64,000 nt of DNA from Oopsacas minuta (taxonomy: Eukaryota; Porifera; Hexactinellida; Lyssacinosida; Leucopsacidae): NCBI GenBank assembly GCA_024704765.1, contig JAKMXF010000299.1:1216863-1280862 (forward strand), in the 5' to 3' direction. Of this stretch, positions 35,301-46,241 are shown piece after piece. The position numbers and the translations under genes were made by a program. Positions within the stretch are counted from its first letter, which is position 1. Each line of letters starts with the position of its first letter. Under the pieces are notes generated by a model. The model did not search any database and was not told the DNA's origin. It saw only the letters and a list, made by a program, of their open reading frames with translations.

Positions 35301-37440
35301 GTACAAGACCGATTGTTCAGCTGGAGAGGCTAAAAGTTTTGATGTTGATGTAATATGTTTTTATTGTATTATGACATGTATACACTGCATATAATTTTAA
35401 CAATTAACTCTATTATGAATTATGCACAATGGTATTTATGAAATTAACACATTTGGTGAAATTTTGTTGTTGGAGTAACCTATGAATTCAATATTTATTC
35501 TATACAATAATACAGCAATATAGAATATGTTTAGTTTTGAGTATATTTTTCCATCCATTGTCCAAATATTTAGTAACTGTCATTGCCTTAGTGCATAGAA
35601 TCCTATTAATATATGATATAACTTCTCAAGAATTTATCGATTATTTTATTCGGACAGAATCCTGGCTCTCAACTCTCACGATTTCAGGTCCACAAATTCT
35701 ACAGAATCCTTATTCTTTTCATAGAAAACTAATATTTACTTGCACATCTCACGATTTTCGAGGTTTCCAGGTTGAGAGCCCTGCATAATATATTTTATCA
35801 ATGCCGTCGAACATAATTGGGCCCGATGGTGCCGACCACCCCGCCTTGGAAAGTTGAGGAGATGGTTTGGGCCTAGTTCATCTAGTCCTCTAATATTTTC
35901 TTGATAGTCCTAGAGCCCTAGGACTCCAATTCCTTTAATGTTTAAATATATAATAATATTCCAGAATCCTTTTCTGGAGCTGAGTTACCAGTGACTGAAC
36001 TTGCCAATATTTTTTCAAAATTAGCTATTATGCATGGACATCATTATTCATTTCGATCAAAATATTCGTCGGTATATTCACTAGTTGGTGTACTAACATC
36101 TAGAATCTATATTATACAGTAGAATTCAGATAAGACGTACCCCTTCGGGATTGAAAATTGGTAGGTCTTTACCGAATACGCTATCCGGATGTTTCTTCCT
36201 AATAAATTTCAGACATAGGGTCAGTCCATTTCTGCTGGGCTTAAGTCCAAGCGCAAGCCCTTACGATGCATGGTTTCATACAGGATTTTAGTTTGGGGGG
36301 GGAGAAATCATGGTGACTGGAATACAGTATTTTGAAAATAATCGGTCTCTCGCCTACCCCTAAGGGTACAGCGTACACAAGATGTTTTTAAAGTGCTATA
36401 CTGAAGATTTCAAAAGTTATATAGAAATCATACAAAATAATTACCATTTCACTTCCAAAGTTTATTGAATAATAAATTTAATTGAATGTATTCGTATCAG
36501 TTATAATGCGTGGATTTGATGGTTAAAGTAGACCTGAGCGGTATATACTGACTAGATCTTTCATCACTTTCTCGCCTAACTGAAACGTATCACCTGTTAA
36601 GTCTATTTTCACTTGTGTTTTCGAACACTAGAAGATTTATTATCAAACTTATCATTAGCCGACATTGGAGTCATCCCAAACTACTCATTTATAAGTTTTC
36701 ATGTCTCTAGTCATGATCCAACTGCATCTTTCGCCGATTTTTGATTAAACTAGACATAATCAATGCAAAACCAACATAATTACGAAATTCATTTGTATCC
36801 CCACTAAATCTATATGTATTCCATTCAAATTTTATACGAGAAATCAACACTATATAGATAGCATATTTAGTTGTAAGAGATGTGGGTTTTTCAAAAATCG
36901 TGGCAACTGATGCGCCCTAGTTATCAGTGAAAAATTTCACGTCATCAGAATGCATTAACAGATCTGACAATAGAGCAACGCAGGAATGTGGTACATTCCG
37001 TTATGAAATTTATGCTGACCCCATTTTGTGACACTGCTAGGGGAGTCTAGTTTTACACATATCGATCATCATTATGACCTTTTACGCGATATTATCGGAA
37101 TGTCCTACATTATTTTGATATTTCTTGCAGATGCGTGGTGTAGTCGCCCTTTTGTTTGACAAACTTTGGATATAAATGCATCCTTTATTTTTCAGACGTT
37201 GATCACTCTATTTGGTTATTACGTTAATGTGATCAGAAATTTTTGAATTTCGATAGTCCAGTACCTATAAATTAGGTCTATTATTAACTGGGGCCTCTAT
37301 GCACTACTATTACATAGACACACAGGCCATAGGTTAACATAATGCACACAGTTTCGAAATATTGAAATTGGAAAATCCTGATAGGTATTTAGACTCGAAT
37401 TCAGAAATTCTGCACATTAACCGATTAATACCGAAGTGTC
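32359..37440. other. SPT16 intron, 5.1 kb without a recognised gene
   Basis: AT-rich sequence with small ORFs only (32379, 33195, 33410, 35537), none with a known motif. Simple repeats of ATTTCAAATC type lie at 33000-33100. A short inverted pair (GGCTCTCAAC at 35667, GTTGAGAGCC at 35773) and an isolated GC-rich patch at 35820-35860 were seen. Old transposon debris is likely, but I cannot name it. Confidence 0.45.
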
Positions 37441-37454
37441 ACGTTCGTAAGAAA

Positions 37455-37545
37455 AGTAACACTATAATTTTACCACTTCGTTTAACCAATTCCCGCACCC
37501 GAATCGAGATTTATACACCTTTTGAGATCATAAAATACTAATACA
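37455..37545 (+). repeat. dispersed repeat, copy 1
   Basis: The blocks CACTTCGTTTAACCAAT, then GATTT..ACACC, then TTTTGAGATCATAAAAT recur with changes at about 54335-54420 and 54990-55075 in the same orientation. Confidence 0.55.
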
Positions 37546-38051
37546 GTACTTTTTTCCCGCCGTATTCGGTTAAGGTATAACTTGGCCGAATACAGTGATC
37601 GAAATCAGGGGGCGGACATTTTGGAAATTATTGGGGTGCTATAGACTAATTTACCCTGATTTAATTTCCTATAGCAAAACTAAATCTATTTATTAATAAT
37701 TATCAACACTTAGTATCAGTGGCGTACCCAAAGGGACCATGGCCCCCGAACTCTTTTGATTGTAGGTTTGATAGACTACCAATCAATAGTGTATCATTAA
37801 CCCATTTTTTGTTTTCTACATCCTATGAAATCGTAAGATAAATGTTTTTTTTGTATTATTACAAACGTTTACATAGCAATGTCAGTTTTTCTTTTCTTAT
37901 TTGCCATTCTACTAATAATATCTGGATGCAGAGCCATAACATGTTCATAGATGGCTAAGGGCTAGTCCTATTTTGTATTTCTTTTGCCATTGTATTCTTT
38001 AAGTACGTCTCACATGTCTGAAGGTAGAGAAACTCATTTCACTGGTTGCAG

Positions 38052-38147
38052 TAGTGATTGGTGGTGTAGCGAAGATCTGCAGTGTCCTGAACACGGCTGG
38101 CAATAAATCTTTGTTACAAACAGCTAAAGCTCCAACAGCATTTCAGG
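38052..38147 (+). other. possible exon with mitochondrial-presequence-like peptide
   Basis: The sequence is bounded by an acceptor-like TTCACTGGTTGCAG and a donor-like TTTCAG|GTATCG. One frame reads SVLNTAGNKSLLQTAKAPTA, rich in Ala, Ser, Lys and Leu with no acidic residue. It runs on through the donor to VSARSYYF, which looks like a presequence cleavage region. It lies on the strand opposite the hAT coding pieces. It may be a captured exon or chance. Confidence 0.25.
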
Positions 38148-38431
38148 TATCGGCTCGCTCTTACTATTTTATTAGCCCAAATACATTGCCAAACTTTCAA
38201 TTGTGCTTGGATTTCCACAATGCAGAATGGCAACAACTGCTCTATAGGTTCCGAAACATTTTATAAATGACATAAAGGCATTTTTGGCTCATTATTTGCA
38301 GGAAATTTTGCTATGTAGAACCTTTTCTTTATGTTTCCAGAATCTTGTATCTACTTGATCCACCAAGCACTGAAAATAGGGAATGAATTTGTTTCTTTAT
38401 AGAAATCTCTTCTCGACCAATGAATTTAAAC

Positions 38432-39443
38432 TTATCTCTTGTTAGAACTCTCGGGAATGTCGCAGAAGACCGAAAATTTTAGCGTTTTATCTAGCTCACA
38501 TGACAATATTGCTTTTATATTAATGATCTTGTACATCTTATAAAATATTTCAGCCAAATTCTCTATGCCAGAACACACAGCAACCAATCTAAGTTCGATA
38601 ACTGTAATTGTTTGGAAACATTCAGTAAAAGTGCACTTGGATCTTATAAAACAGTACAAGAGTGAATGAAGTCAAACGAAGTACAAACGTAAACTACCTG
38701 ATTTGCATTAGAAGTTATTTCTCCTCCTGGCACATGAGTAGTTCCTCCCAACCTCCAACTATTGCTTCATTTTATTCAATAAATACCCAACCGCATCATG
38801 TCTCTCAACCATCTTGAAGACTCTAGAGTTTCAATTGCTGGTGTTTCTATTCGTGGAATACAACTTAAATTGTCTTGCGAAATCTCTCCTCGCGTAACGG
38901 ATATACATGAAAAAGGAGATTATTCAAGTTAGATTAGAGAATGTATTGTTAAGCACAACAGTATTAGCCTTCACAATGACCAAATTTAAACTATGCGATG
39001 AAGAAAGAGTATTGTGGACCATTGGATGCTTTCACACATGTATGCATGTACTCCTTTGAATTTCCCTGACATTGCACTAGTACCGTCCAATCCATGTCTA
39101 GCCAAATTTTAAATCAACACCAGAAGATATACAGTATGACTCAATTGATTTTGCAATTCCTTCCCCGGTTATGTCAGTTACAATTACCAAACCAAGAAAC
39201 TTTTCGTTTCAGATTGTGGCATTATTATCTGAGATATTCGTAGTTGTGTAGCGATTACTAGCGAACTGATATTGACAACTGTCCATGTGCTGAAACATCT
39301 GCTGACTGGTCAGCAATATTAGAAAAATTGACACTTTCTTGTACTTCAAAAACAATCTTTTCTATTATCATTGGTCCACAAATATTGATGATTTCGTTTT
39401 GGATCTTTGGGCATGCATATTTAGCATTGGCTCCACTAGACAT
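38432..39443 (-). pseudogene. hAT transposase fragments (ZMYM1-like)
   Basis: 39258-39443 encodes CPKIQNEIINICGPMIIEKI followed by FSNIADQSADVSAHGQLSI, which matches the catalytic-Asp region of ZMYM1-like hAT transposases (usual ADETAD reads ADQSAD here). Further on, about 39230-39120, LGLVIVTDITGEGIAKSI follows the same family order. The piece at 38432-38659 may be a later part. Multiple stops separate the segments. Inactive. Confidence 0.65.
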
Positions 39444-39950
39444 TATTAGGTTCCTTAAATACAGAGTCTCCCATTCTTAGACGCATAGAAGGTGCACCAC
39501 AAAAATTTCGGTCCTTTTTACTCGCTTATTAATTTTTAGATTCTCCTCTATGTCCAAGTAATGCCCTTTCCTGCCGACGGAGTAAAAGAATGGTTTCTGT
39601 TATAGGCACAAGTCACAGTGTAGCAAAATGGCGACTATGGGGTAATAGATACTTCACTGAAGATATATGTTCAAATATGTTGTCATTATAGTAAATCGAC
39701 TCTGTAGATTTAAAAAATGGCACCAGATTTTTAGTTATACCCCTGGAAATGGGAATATGACGTAATCTGTTGTATTATGATACAATTAGTAATTATTGTT
39801 ATTGAATAAATACGTTCTAAATTTTTGAGTGTTTAATATCAGCCAGCCATATTTATTGATAAACTAGAATAACAATGCTTATACTTAATTCATTACTGCA
39901 TTGGATACTTCATAAAATGAAACTAATTAATTCGAAATTAGGTAATTATA

Positions 39951-41247
39951 CGAAGGGCACTCGAAAAGTTTTGACGTTGACCGACATATCAGATAGCAAT
40001 AAGAAAATTGATTATTACATTTTTTCAAAATACTCTCTCTGACATTCTATACATTTTTTCATTCTGGAAAGCCAATTATTAAAACATTCTTCCACTCTTC
40101 TTTGGGTATGTCTCCGATCGCTTGGAAAAGTGCCCCTCTCAATTCCTCATTAGTCGAAGATCTCCCACGTAATTGATCTTTGAGTCTAGGGAACAACCAG
40201 AAGTCGCAAGGGGCTAAACCAGGACTGTAGGGTGGGTGAGGTAATGTTTTGGGTCCAGGATTTCCAAAAACTCACGAGCTGATTGCCGTATGCGATGATG
40301 GATTATCATGATGAAGAAGAATTCCTCTAATGTCTGTCTTCTCCCGCTGTGACTCAATTGCTGTGACGACTTTGGGTTGGTACACTGAGTATACCAGTCA
40401 GCAGTAACAGTCTTTCTATCCTCGAGAGCAACAACTTCGATAAACCCACTAAATCTGAAAAAACCGCCCACATTTGTTTCCCAACAGATCTAGCCCTCCG
40501 CACTTTGGTTGGAGGTGGGGCATCTTCTTCAACCCACTCCTTTGACATTCGCTTTGTTTCTGGATCATAATGGTATATCCATGTCTCATCACCTATAAGG
40601 ATCTCAGGAACATCTCTTGAACTTCCATTAGCAAACCTTTTGAGCATAATTTTGCAAAAGTCTATGCGGGATATTTTTTGCTGTAAGTTCAAAGAAAGGG
40701 GAGATCCATCTGGCACACAACTTCCTGACACAAAGCTCTTTGTGCAAAATGATATTAATTGTCCCCGATGATAATTCGGTTTCATACTCTAACTGAGCGT
40801 ACATAATATGATGATCTTTAGTAATTAGATCTAGCATTTCGTTAACATTTTCTTCATTATGTGAAATATTCGTCTTCCTGAACGAGGGGCATCTTCAAGA
40901 ACAAAGTTTCCGTGAATAAATTCCCTATACCATCATTCAACTGTACTTGGAGAAGGAACTAGATCCAGGAAATGTTCCTGGAAAGATTCATAGATTTCTA
41001 CTCTTGTCTTCTGTAGTTTGAATAAGATCAAAATTATTGCTCGAAAATCACGTTTTGTGAGATCTGATCTAGAATGAGATATTTTAGGAGCCATGTATAC
41101 TAAAATTCTCTAATTTATGAAATCAGAAGAGATAAATGAATGAAAGTTTCAAAGTAGAGTAATAAAATATGTGTGAAAAGATGGATGCGGAAAATATCCG
41201 ATAGATTAATGGTTTCATATCAAACGGCAAAACTCGAGTGCCCCTCG
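39951..41247 (-). mobile_element. mariner element, complete ends
   Basis: The element is 1297 bp between TA (39949-39950) and TA (41248-41249). The ends are CGAAGGGCACTCGAAAAGTT and, read inward from the right, CGAGGGGCACTCGAGTTTTG. It is distinct from the copies at 11.1 and 59.3 kb. Confidence 0.9.
40040..41094 (-). pseudogene. mariner transposase, decayed (D34D)
   Basis: The likely start is ATG 41094 (MAPKISHSRSDLTKRDFRAI). The first catalytic motif is ILIGDETWIYHYDPETKR (about 40590), the second LHHDNPSSHTA (about 40310), and the third SPGLAPCDFWLF (about 40210), where the usual SPDL has become SPGL but the catalytic Asp remains. Frameshifts and stops lie near 40940, 40800 and 40440-40330. 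All three catalytic Asp codons survive, but no continuous frame exists. Confidence 0.88.
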
Positions 41248-42644
41248 TAGAATGTTTTAACGAACATCAGAATTTTTCTAAAAATCCATTTCATCCGAAT
41301 CGGTGTGCCACATACTCTCAATGTCAAGAAAAGTATGAGTGGGCGCCTTTGGGCGGGTCTAGAAATTATTGAAAATGTTATTTAGAATGATATACTATTT
41401 GAAATTGTCGACGATCCAACTCGCAATTATTTGCATTGAAAGATCGGGGACTTAAAACTTAGTTCAAGGAGCTGAAATATGGATAATAATTTACGGATAA
41501 AAAAGCTTGAGGATGAATAAATATTGATATAATTCGTTTTGTAACCGAGTAAAATTATCCGATTATCTACGAATACTGATAAATACAATTGAGTAAACGA
41601 AAATCCAGGAATGCTGAAATATAGCATGGGTATTTGAAGAATAAATATTTGGAACCTCTCAGGCTTTCAAATTTCAAATTTTAGCATAAGTTTGAGACTT
41701 TGGGTAGACATGTTATAAGTTCATTAAGAAACTAATAATAGCATATTTCTAGGTTTGGAATATTGTAAAATCGAATGCAGACATTAATTTGGTAAATCGC
41801 GAAGTCAAATTTTCACTTATTACTACATAATTCCACACTATCACGGTTAGTTTGTTTCTTTATCGCTGTTGGTTTAGTTGGTCACGAATATCCAACCCAT
41901 AAGTCACAGTTATCCGTTTGTAGGTTTCCCTTTTCACACAACAATCTTTATGGTTTTTGTAGTTGGTTTATGTGGAAATTACTAAGGGTCCTACTTTTGC
42001 ATTCTTCCTTAACCACTTGTTAATTATTCCTATCTAAAAACAGTACACATAATGTACAAAATTCGTCAGATAAGTTTTCATTGTAAGTAAGCTATGGGAA
42101 AAGAGTTCACCAGCTACCTTTTACTACTTCAATCAATAATATATGGATAGGTATAATTTTCTGGTAGGGTCCATCAGTAAGTATAGTTTCTAGACGAAGT
42201 TCTTCATTTACTGATTGGTTTTCAGAGACAAATAGTACTATATCCAAGTGATGTGGATGCGTAATACTGGGTTCTATATTAATAGAAGAGGAAATTTCCG
42301 TGTCTGAATGATCGAAAGAAATGTCTTCTGTTGTTTGATGTCACAAATTCGTTATCGGAAAGCGTCACATTTTCAACCCTTGTTAGTTTCGAAATATAAT
42401 ATCAAGTATATTTGTTGAACCTTTCGCCATTATGAGGAGATGTATGAAATTATTTATATTATAAACTTTGTTTTAAATCTAATCATTAGATGAAGAATGG
42501 GAGGTTAATATGAAATCAACAGCTAAGGTATTGTCCTAAATATAAGCAGTAATTCAATGGCCGCAATTTTTAATGATAGTTTATAATTATCGTCATTATA
42601 ATGTTCACTTTTGGCCCCTTCTATTGCCAAATGCTGGGTACGGC
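41248..42644. other. SPT16 intron filler
   Basis: No gene recognised in 1.4 kb of AT-rich DNA. Confidence 0.45.
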
Positions 42645-43129
42645 TGTTTTGCAGAAATTGGTCCCCCCTATAAAACTGGTCCGGGGGGACCAGTTTCTGC
42701 AAATTTCAAATTTCTTGTAGGATTTGGTCCCCCCCTGTTTAACTACTGATTGTGGTCAAATTGCGGTTAACACAGCACTTTTATAGATTCCTCAAATAAT
42801 TCTTCATGTAATTTGTGACCTTTATATGGCTTCAAAACTATTACGGGGGACCAGTTTCTGCAAATACTATTTCCCTTGCATAATTTGGTTGCTCCTTAGT
42901 TAATTGTAATACATGAATAATCGTTGGCTACACATCACTCTTAATAATTCTTCCCAACAATTAATAATTGATTATTACCCTTAGCCCTTAGATATCATAT
43001 GGTTGCTCTGGAACTGTAATGTCAATTCTACTAAGGTAAATGTATGCATAGACTGGATACATATAATTAGTAAGTTCATGATCACTCCATATCTGTGACA
43101 TCGGTCAATGTGTAGAAGACACAGTTGAT

Positions 43130-44440
43130 TTATCCCAACTTTATCCACCTGTCCGCTCCCTTTTGTGTGAGCTTTGGATTTTCTAATCCATCATATATAT
43201 ACCAGCAGCCCAGTATCTTTGTCCTCATGAAAAAATGTAAGCCAGCATAGATAGTATAACCGAATAGACTATACTGCAGTATTGTATTCATGTGATTGAT
43301 GCTTAGATTACCTTCAATTTGATTGTGACGGATGATATTCTCTGATTGAATATGACCAACTTCGAGGATTATAATTGGTGGAATTTTTAGAAATTGTGTA
43401 GAAAATTTCTCAATATTAGCATGTGTATCCCTGCACTTGAGGCACTTGTAACTTTGATTAATCTGATGGCCAATTGTGGTTTGACAATTTTGCTGAAACT
43501 TATATATAGAGGACAGATTAAGACGTTTTTCTGATATGCAGCAATAGCTCCAACACTGGAATTCAACCACATATAGATTAGGAGACAAATGAATATTATC
43601 CAATAATCCAACCACATTTCCTTCGCATCCCATATAGTCGTATTGGGAATCGATAAGTTGTAAACCAAGCTTGGTAGTGAACCAGTATTTTAGCTGGTTG
43701 AAGTTTTTTGTATTCACCATCTGAAAAACCATTTCAATGTTCGGTGGGATCGTAGAAGTTAACTTGACTGATGATAGGAAGGTTTTGAAATGCAGGCTGA
43801 ACAATGTGATAAAATTATCAACTGGACAAGTGTTCACAAATCTAATTCCATTGTATTCCTCTCCCCAAGCAGCACAACACTCTTCCAAGGATTCTGAAGT
43901 GCAATCAATTCCTTGAACCTTTGCATCTAGGATTTCATATTGACAAGATTTATTCAAAAGTTGTTGGATTTTAGATAGCAGGATTTTAGTAGTGTAATCT
44001 GTACTTTTTCTCTCCCAGTATGATGAAAAATCTAACTCTTCTCTAGTATATTGGTAAAAGGGTATCTTTATATCATGACTTTCCAAGTACCACTTGTTCA
44101 AAATCTCAGAAACTTCTAAATTAATGTCATAATCCGTGATAGCAGTTTCTCCTTCGCAGGTAGAAAGATAGTGTCGCACTCTCCAATCGAATAATTCATT
44201 GTAGGGCATATGACACCTCTTGAAGAGATCATTATGGAGTGGAGAGAGTAGAGTATTTTTTTTAATTGATTTAATTACGTCTTCCTTCATCAACAAGAGT
44301 CGATGAATAACCTCTTGTCGCTGTGTGTTATTCTCTTGTTCCTGTGATGTAGATCCAACTATTTCTGATACTTCAGACGTTATGGATGTGGGCGAGTCAT
44401 CCTTCTTGAACGATAAGACGCGTTTTCGGGCACTTTTCCG
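43130..44440 (-). pseudogene. Ginger1 C-terminal part: USP-like cysteine-protease domain
   Basis: This is the continuation of the integrase gene in another frame. The open frame runs from about 44440 (RKRVLSFKKDDSPTS) to the stop at 43130. It contains FVNTCPVDNFITLFSLHF (about residue 155 of the segment starting at 44296), a candidate nucleophilic Cys box; a CxxC pair in YKCLKCRDTHANIEKF; and a C-terminal YTIYAGLHFF...CWYIYDGLENP block, the position of a His box. This layout resembles ubiquitin/SUMO-specific protease folds. Ginger1 elements are known to carry accessory protease domains. The domain itself has no internal stop. The exact protease family is inference. Confidence 0.72.
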
Positions 44441-45759
44441 ATACTTTTGCTTGGGGATGTGTTATCATAATTAGGGGTACTTCTCCAGAGTTTAGCCTTA
44501 GCTTTCTTCACACGGATTAGAGCTTTGTCTTTGCAAACTTGCACCGTACTTCTAGAAACTTCCTTGATTGGATATGGACCAATCCATTTATCTTGTAACT
44601 TTCCTCCTTTGCTTTTCTTTCTGCACATGTTCTCTATAAGTACATCGTTATCGACTGCAAATTGTGTAGTGATCGGATTAACCTTTTTGTCGTATTGTCT
44701 TTTCATTCTTTTCTTCGAATTGATAAGGTTTTCACCAGCATGAGAGAATGATTCTTGTTGATCCCTTTTCATGGCTTGTACTAGATCATCAAGATCGTTA
44801 TTGTCGTCATTTTCATCTGATGTATTCCCAAAATTGACATCAGGATAAAGAAAAGATAGACTTTCAGCTTCGATTGGGAGGCGTGGTTTCCGGCAGCCAT
44901 GCACTAATTCAAAAGCTGAGTATTGAGTTGTTTCCCGCGGACGAATATTTATGGAATATGTGACTTGTTCCAAATAATATGACCAATCTTCCCGCTTATC
45001 AGTCATTGATCTTATTAAAGAACCTTTCATAGCTTTGTGGGTAGATTCGACTAGACCATTCGTTTGAGGATGGTATGGAGCAGAAAATATTAACTTACAA
45101 CCGTGTATTTCTTGGAGGGTTTTAGAAATATTGTTCGTAAATTCCGTTCCGTTATCACTTATGATTTGGACTGGGGCACCTTGTCGACAATATATCGAAA
45201 ATATACCTGTAGCCACATCTTTCGCGTTTTTCGATTTTAGGGGACGGGTTTCGATCCATTTAGTGAAATGGTCTATAAAAGTCAGTATATATAAGTATCC
45301 TTGTGATTCGATCAGTGGTCCAGTTAGATCCATACCAACTCTAAACCATACCTTTGTTATCACTGGGAGGGGTTGCAAAGGCATAGTTGGTGCTTTTAAA
45401 CTAGGTTGGTTCTTTTGACACGCTACACAATTCTTTACATATGTATATATGTCTGAATACATTTTCGGCCAATAATATCTCTCACTTGCAATCCTATTTG
45501 AATATCTTGAACACTGGTGGCCTGCCTTGTCATGAATTTCTTCTAAAATATCAGGTACTTGATTAGCTTTAACGATAAGCAAAAAAGTACTTCCAGATAG
45601 TTTAACCAATTGATCTGATTTTATGGAGTACTTAGAGGATTTCTTCCGTAATACCCTTTTTGCATTCTTGTTTGAGCCCAAGGGGTACGATTGGGACCTG
45701 AGATAATTTTCGATTGCATCGTATTCAATTGGATCCATCAGGTTTACCAATGGTATCAC
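44380..45759 (-). pseudogene. Ginger1 transposase, integrase part
   Basis: The 459-codon open frame has: an N-terminal region (DPIEYDAIENYLRSQSYP); an H2C2 zinc finger (IHDKAGHQCSRYSNRI ... VKNCVACQ); the integrase core with D1 in GMDLTGPLIES, D2 in IISDNGTEFTNN and E in TNGLVESTHKAMKG; and a GPY/F-type module near WIGPYPIKEVS. These are the marks of Ginger1 DNA transposases, related to Ty3/gypsy integrases. No reverse transcriptase or LTR is present, and the long inverted repeats exclude a retrotransposon. The frame ends early at RRMTRPHP; a single frameshift between about 44440 and 44490 would join it to the protease segment. Confidence 0.9.
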
Positions 45760-46241
45760 GAATAGTAGTTAGAATAAATATTGCGATGAAATATTTTCGA
45801 TTACAAAAATTTAGCGTTTCTACCAATAATATGAGTTATAACCTTATATGTATAACTAGTAGTTGTATGCTCACTCATCCAACATGAATATGAGAATAGT
45901 TTTGAAGTCATATAAAGGTCACAAATTACCTGAAGAATTGTTGAGGAATCTATAAAAGTGCGGTGTTACCGAAATTTAACCACAATCAGTGATAAACAGG
46001 GGGGACCAAATCCTACAAGAAATTTGAAATTTGCAGAAACTGGTCCCCCGGACCAGTTTTATAGGGGGGGACCAATTTCTGCAAAACAACGCCATTGCTT
46101 AATATAGCTGTATTTTCAACAATAAGAGAATTCATCATTTTACTTTGTGAACTCTCTAATTAAATATATATTGAGGCCGCTAAAGCTCCCCTTTATGTAC
46201 CCTGTTGCCTCCTAGTGTCCGCCATTGAACTACATCTAGAC

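Larger units (their letters stand above)
37716..39750 (-). mobile_element. hAT remnant
   Basis: The left end is CAGTGGCGTACCCAAAGGG, typical of hAT. A possible right end, CAGGGGTATAACTAAA read inward, lies near 39750. The flanking 8-mers do not match, so the right limit is uncertain. The inside holds minus-strand hAT transposase pieces. Confidence 0.55.
42645..46088 (-). mobile_element. Ginger1 transposon with hairpin-bearing inverted repeats
   Basis: The arms of about 205 bp (42645-42850 and 45885-46088) start TGTTTTGCAGAAATTGGTCC. Flanks are ACGGC and ACGCC; Ginger elements make short duplications of about 4 bp. Each arm holds an internal hairpin: GCAGAAATTGGTCCCCCC pairs with GGGGGGACCAGTTTCTGC. 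The gene on the minus strand encodes an integrase followed by a cysteine-protease-like domain. Confidence 0.9.

Noticed and set aside
35660-35790. Short inverted pair GGCTCTCAAC/GTTGAGAGCC as a mobile element
   Set aside because: Only 10 bp, with no flanking duplication and no longer pairing.
44380-45759. Ty3/gypsy retrotransposon
   Set aside because: There is an integrase only, with no reverse transcriptase, protease of retroviral type or LTR, and the ends are inverted repeats. Ginger1 explains all of it.
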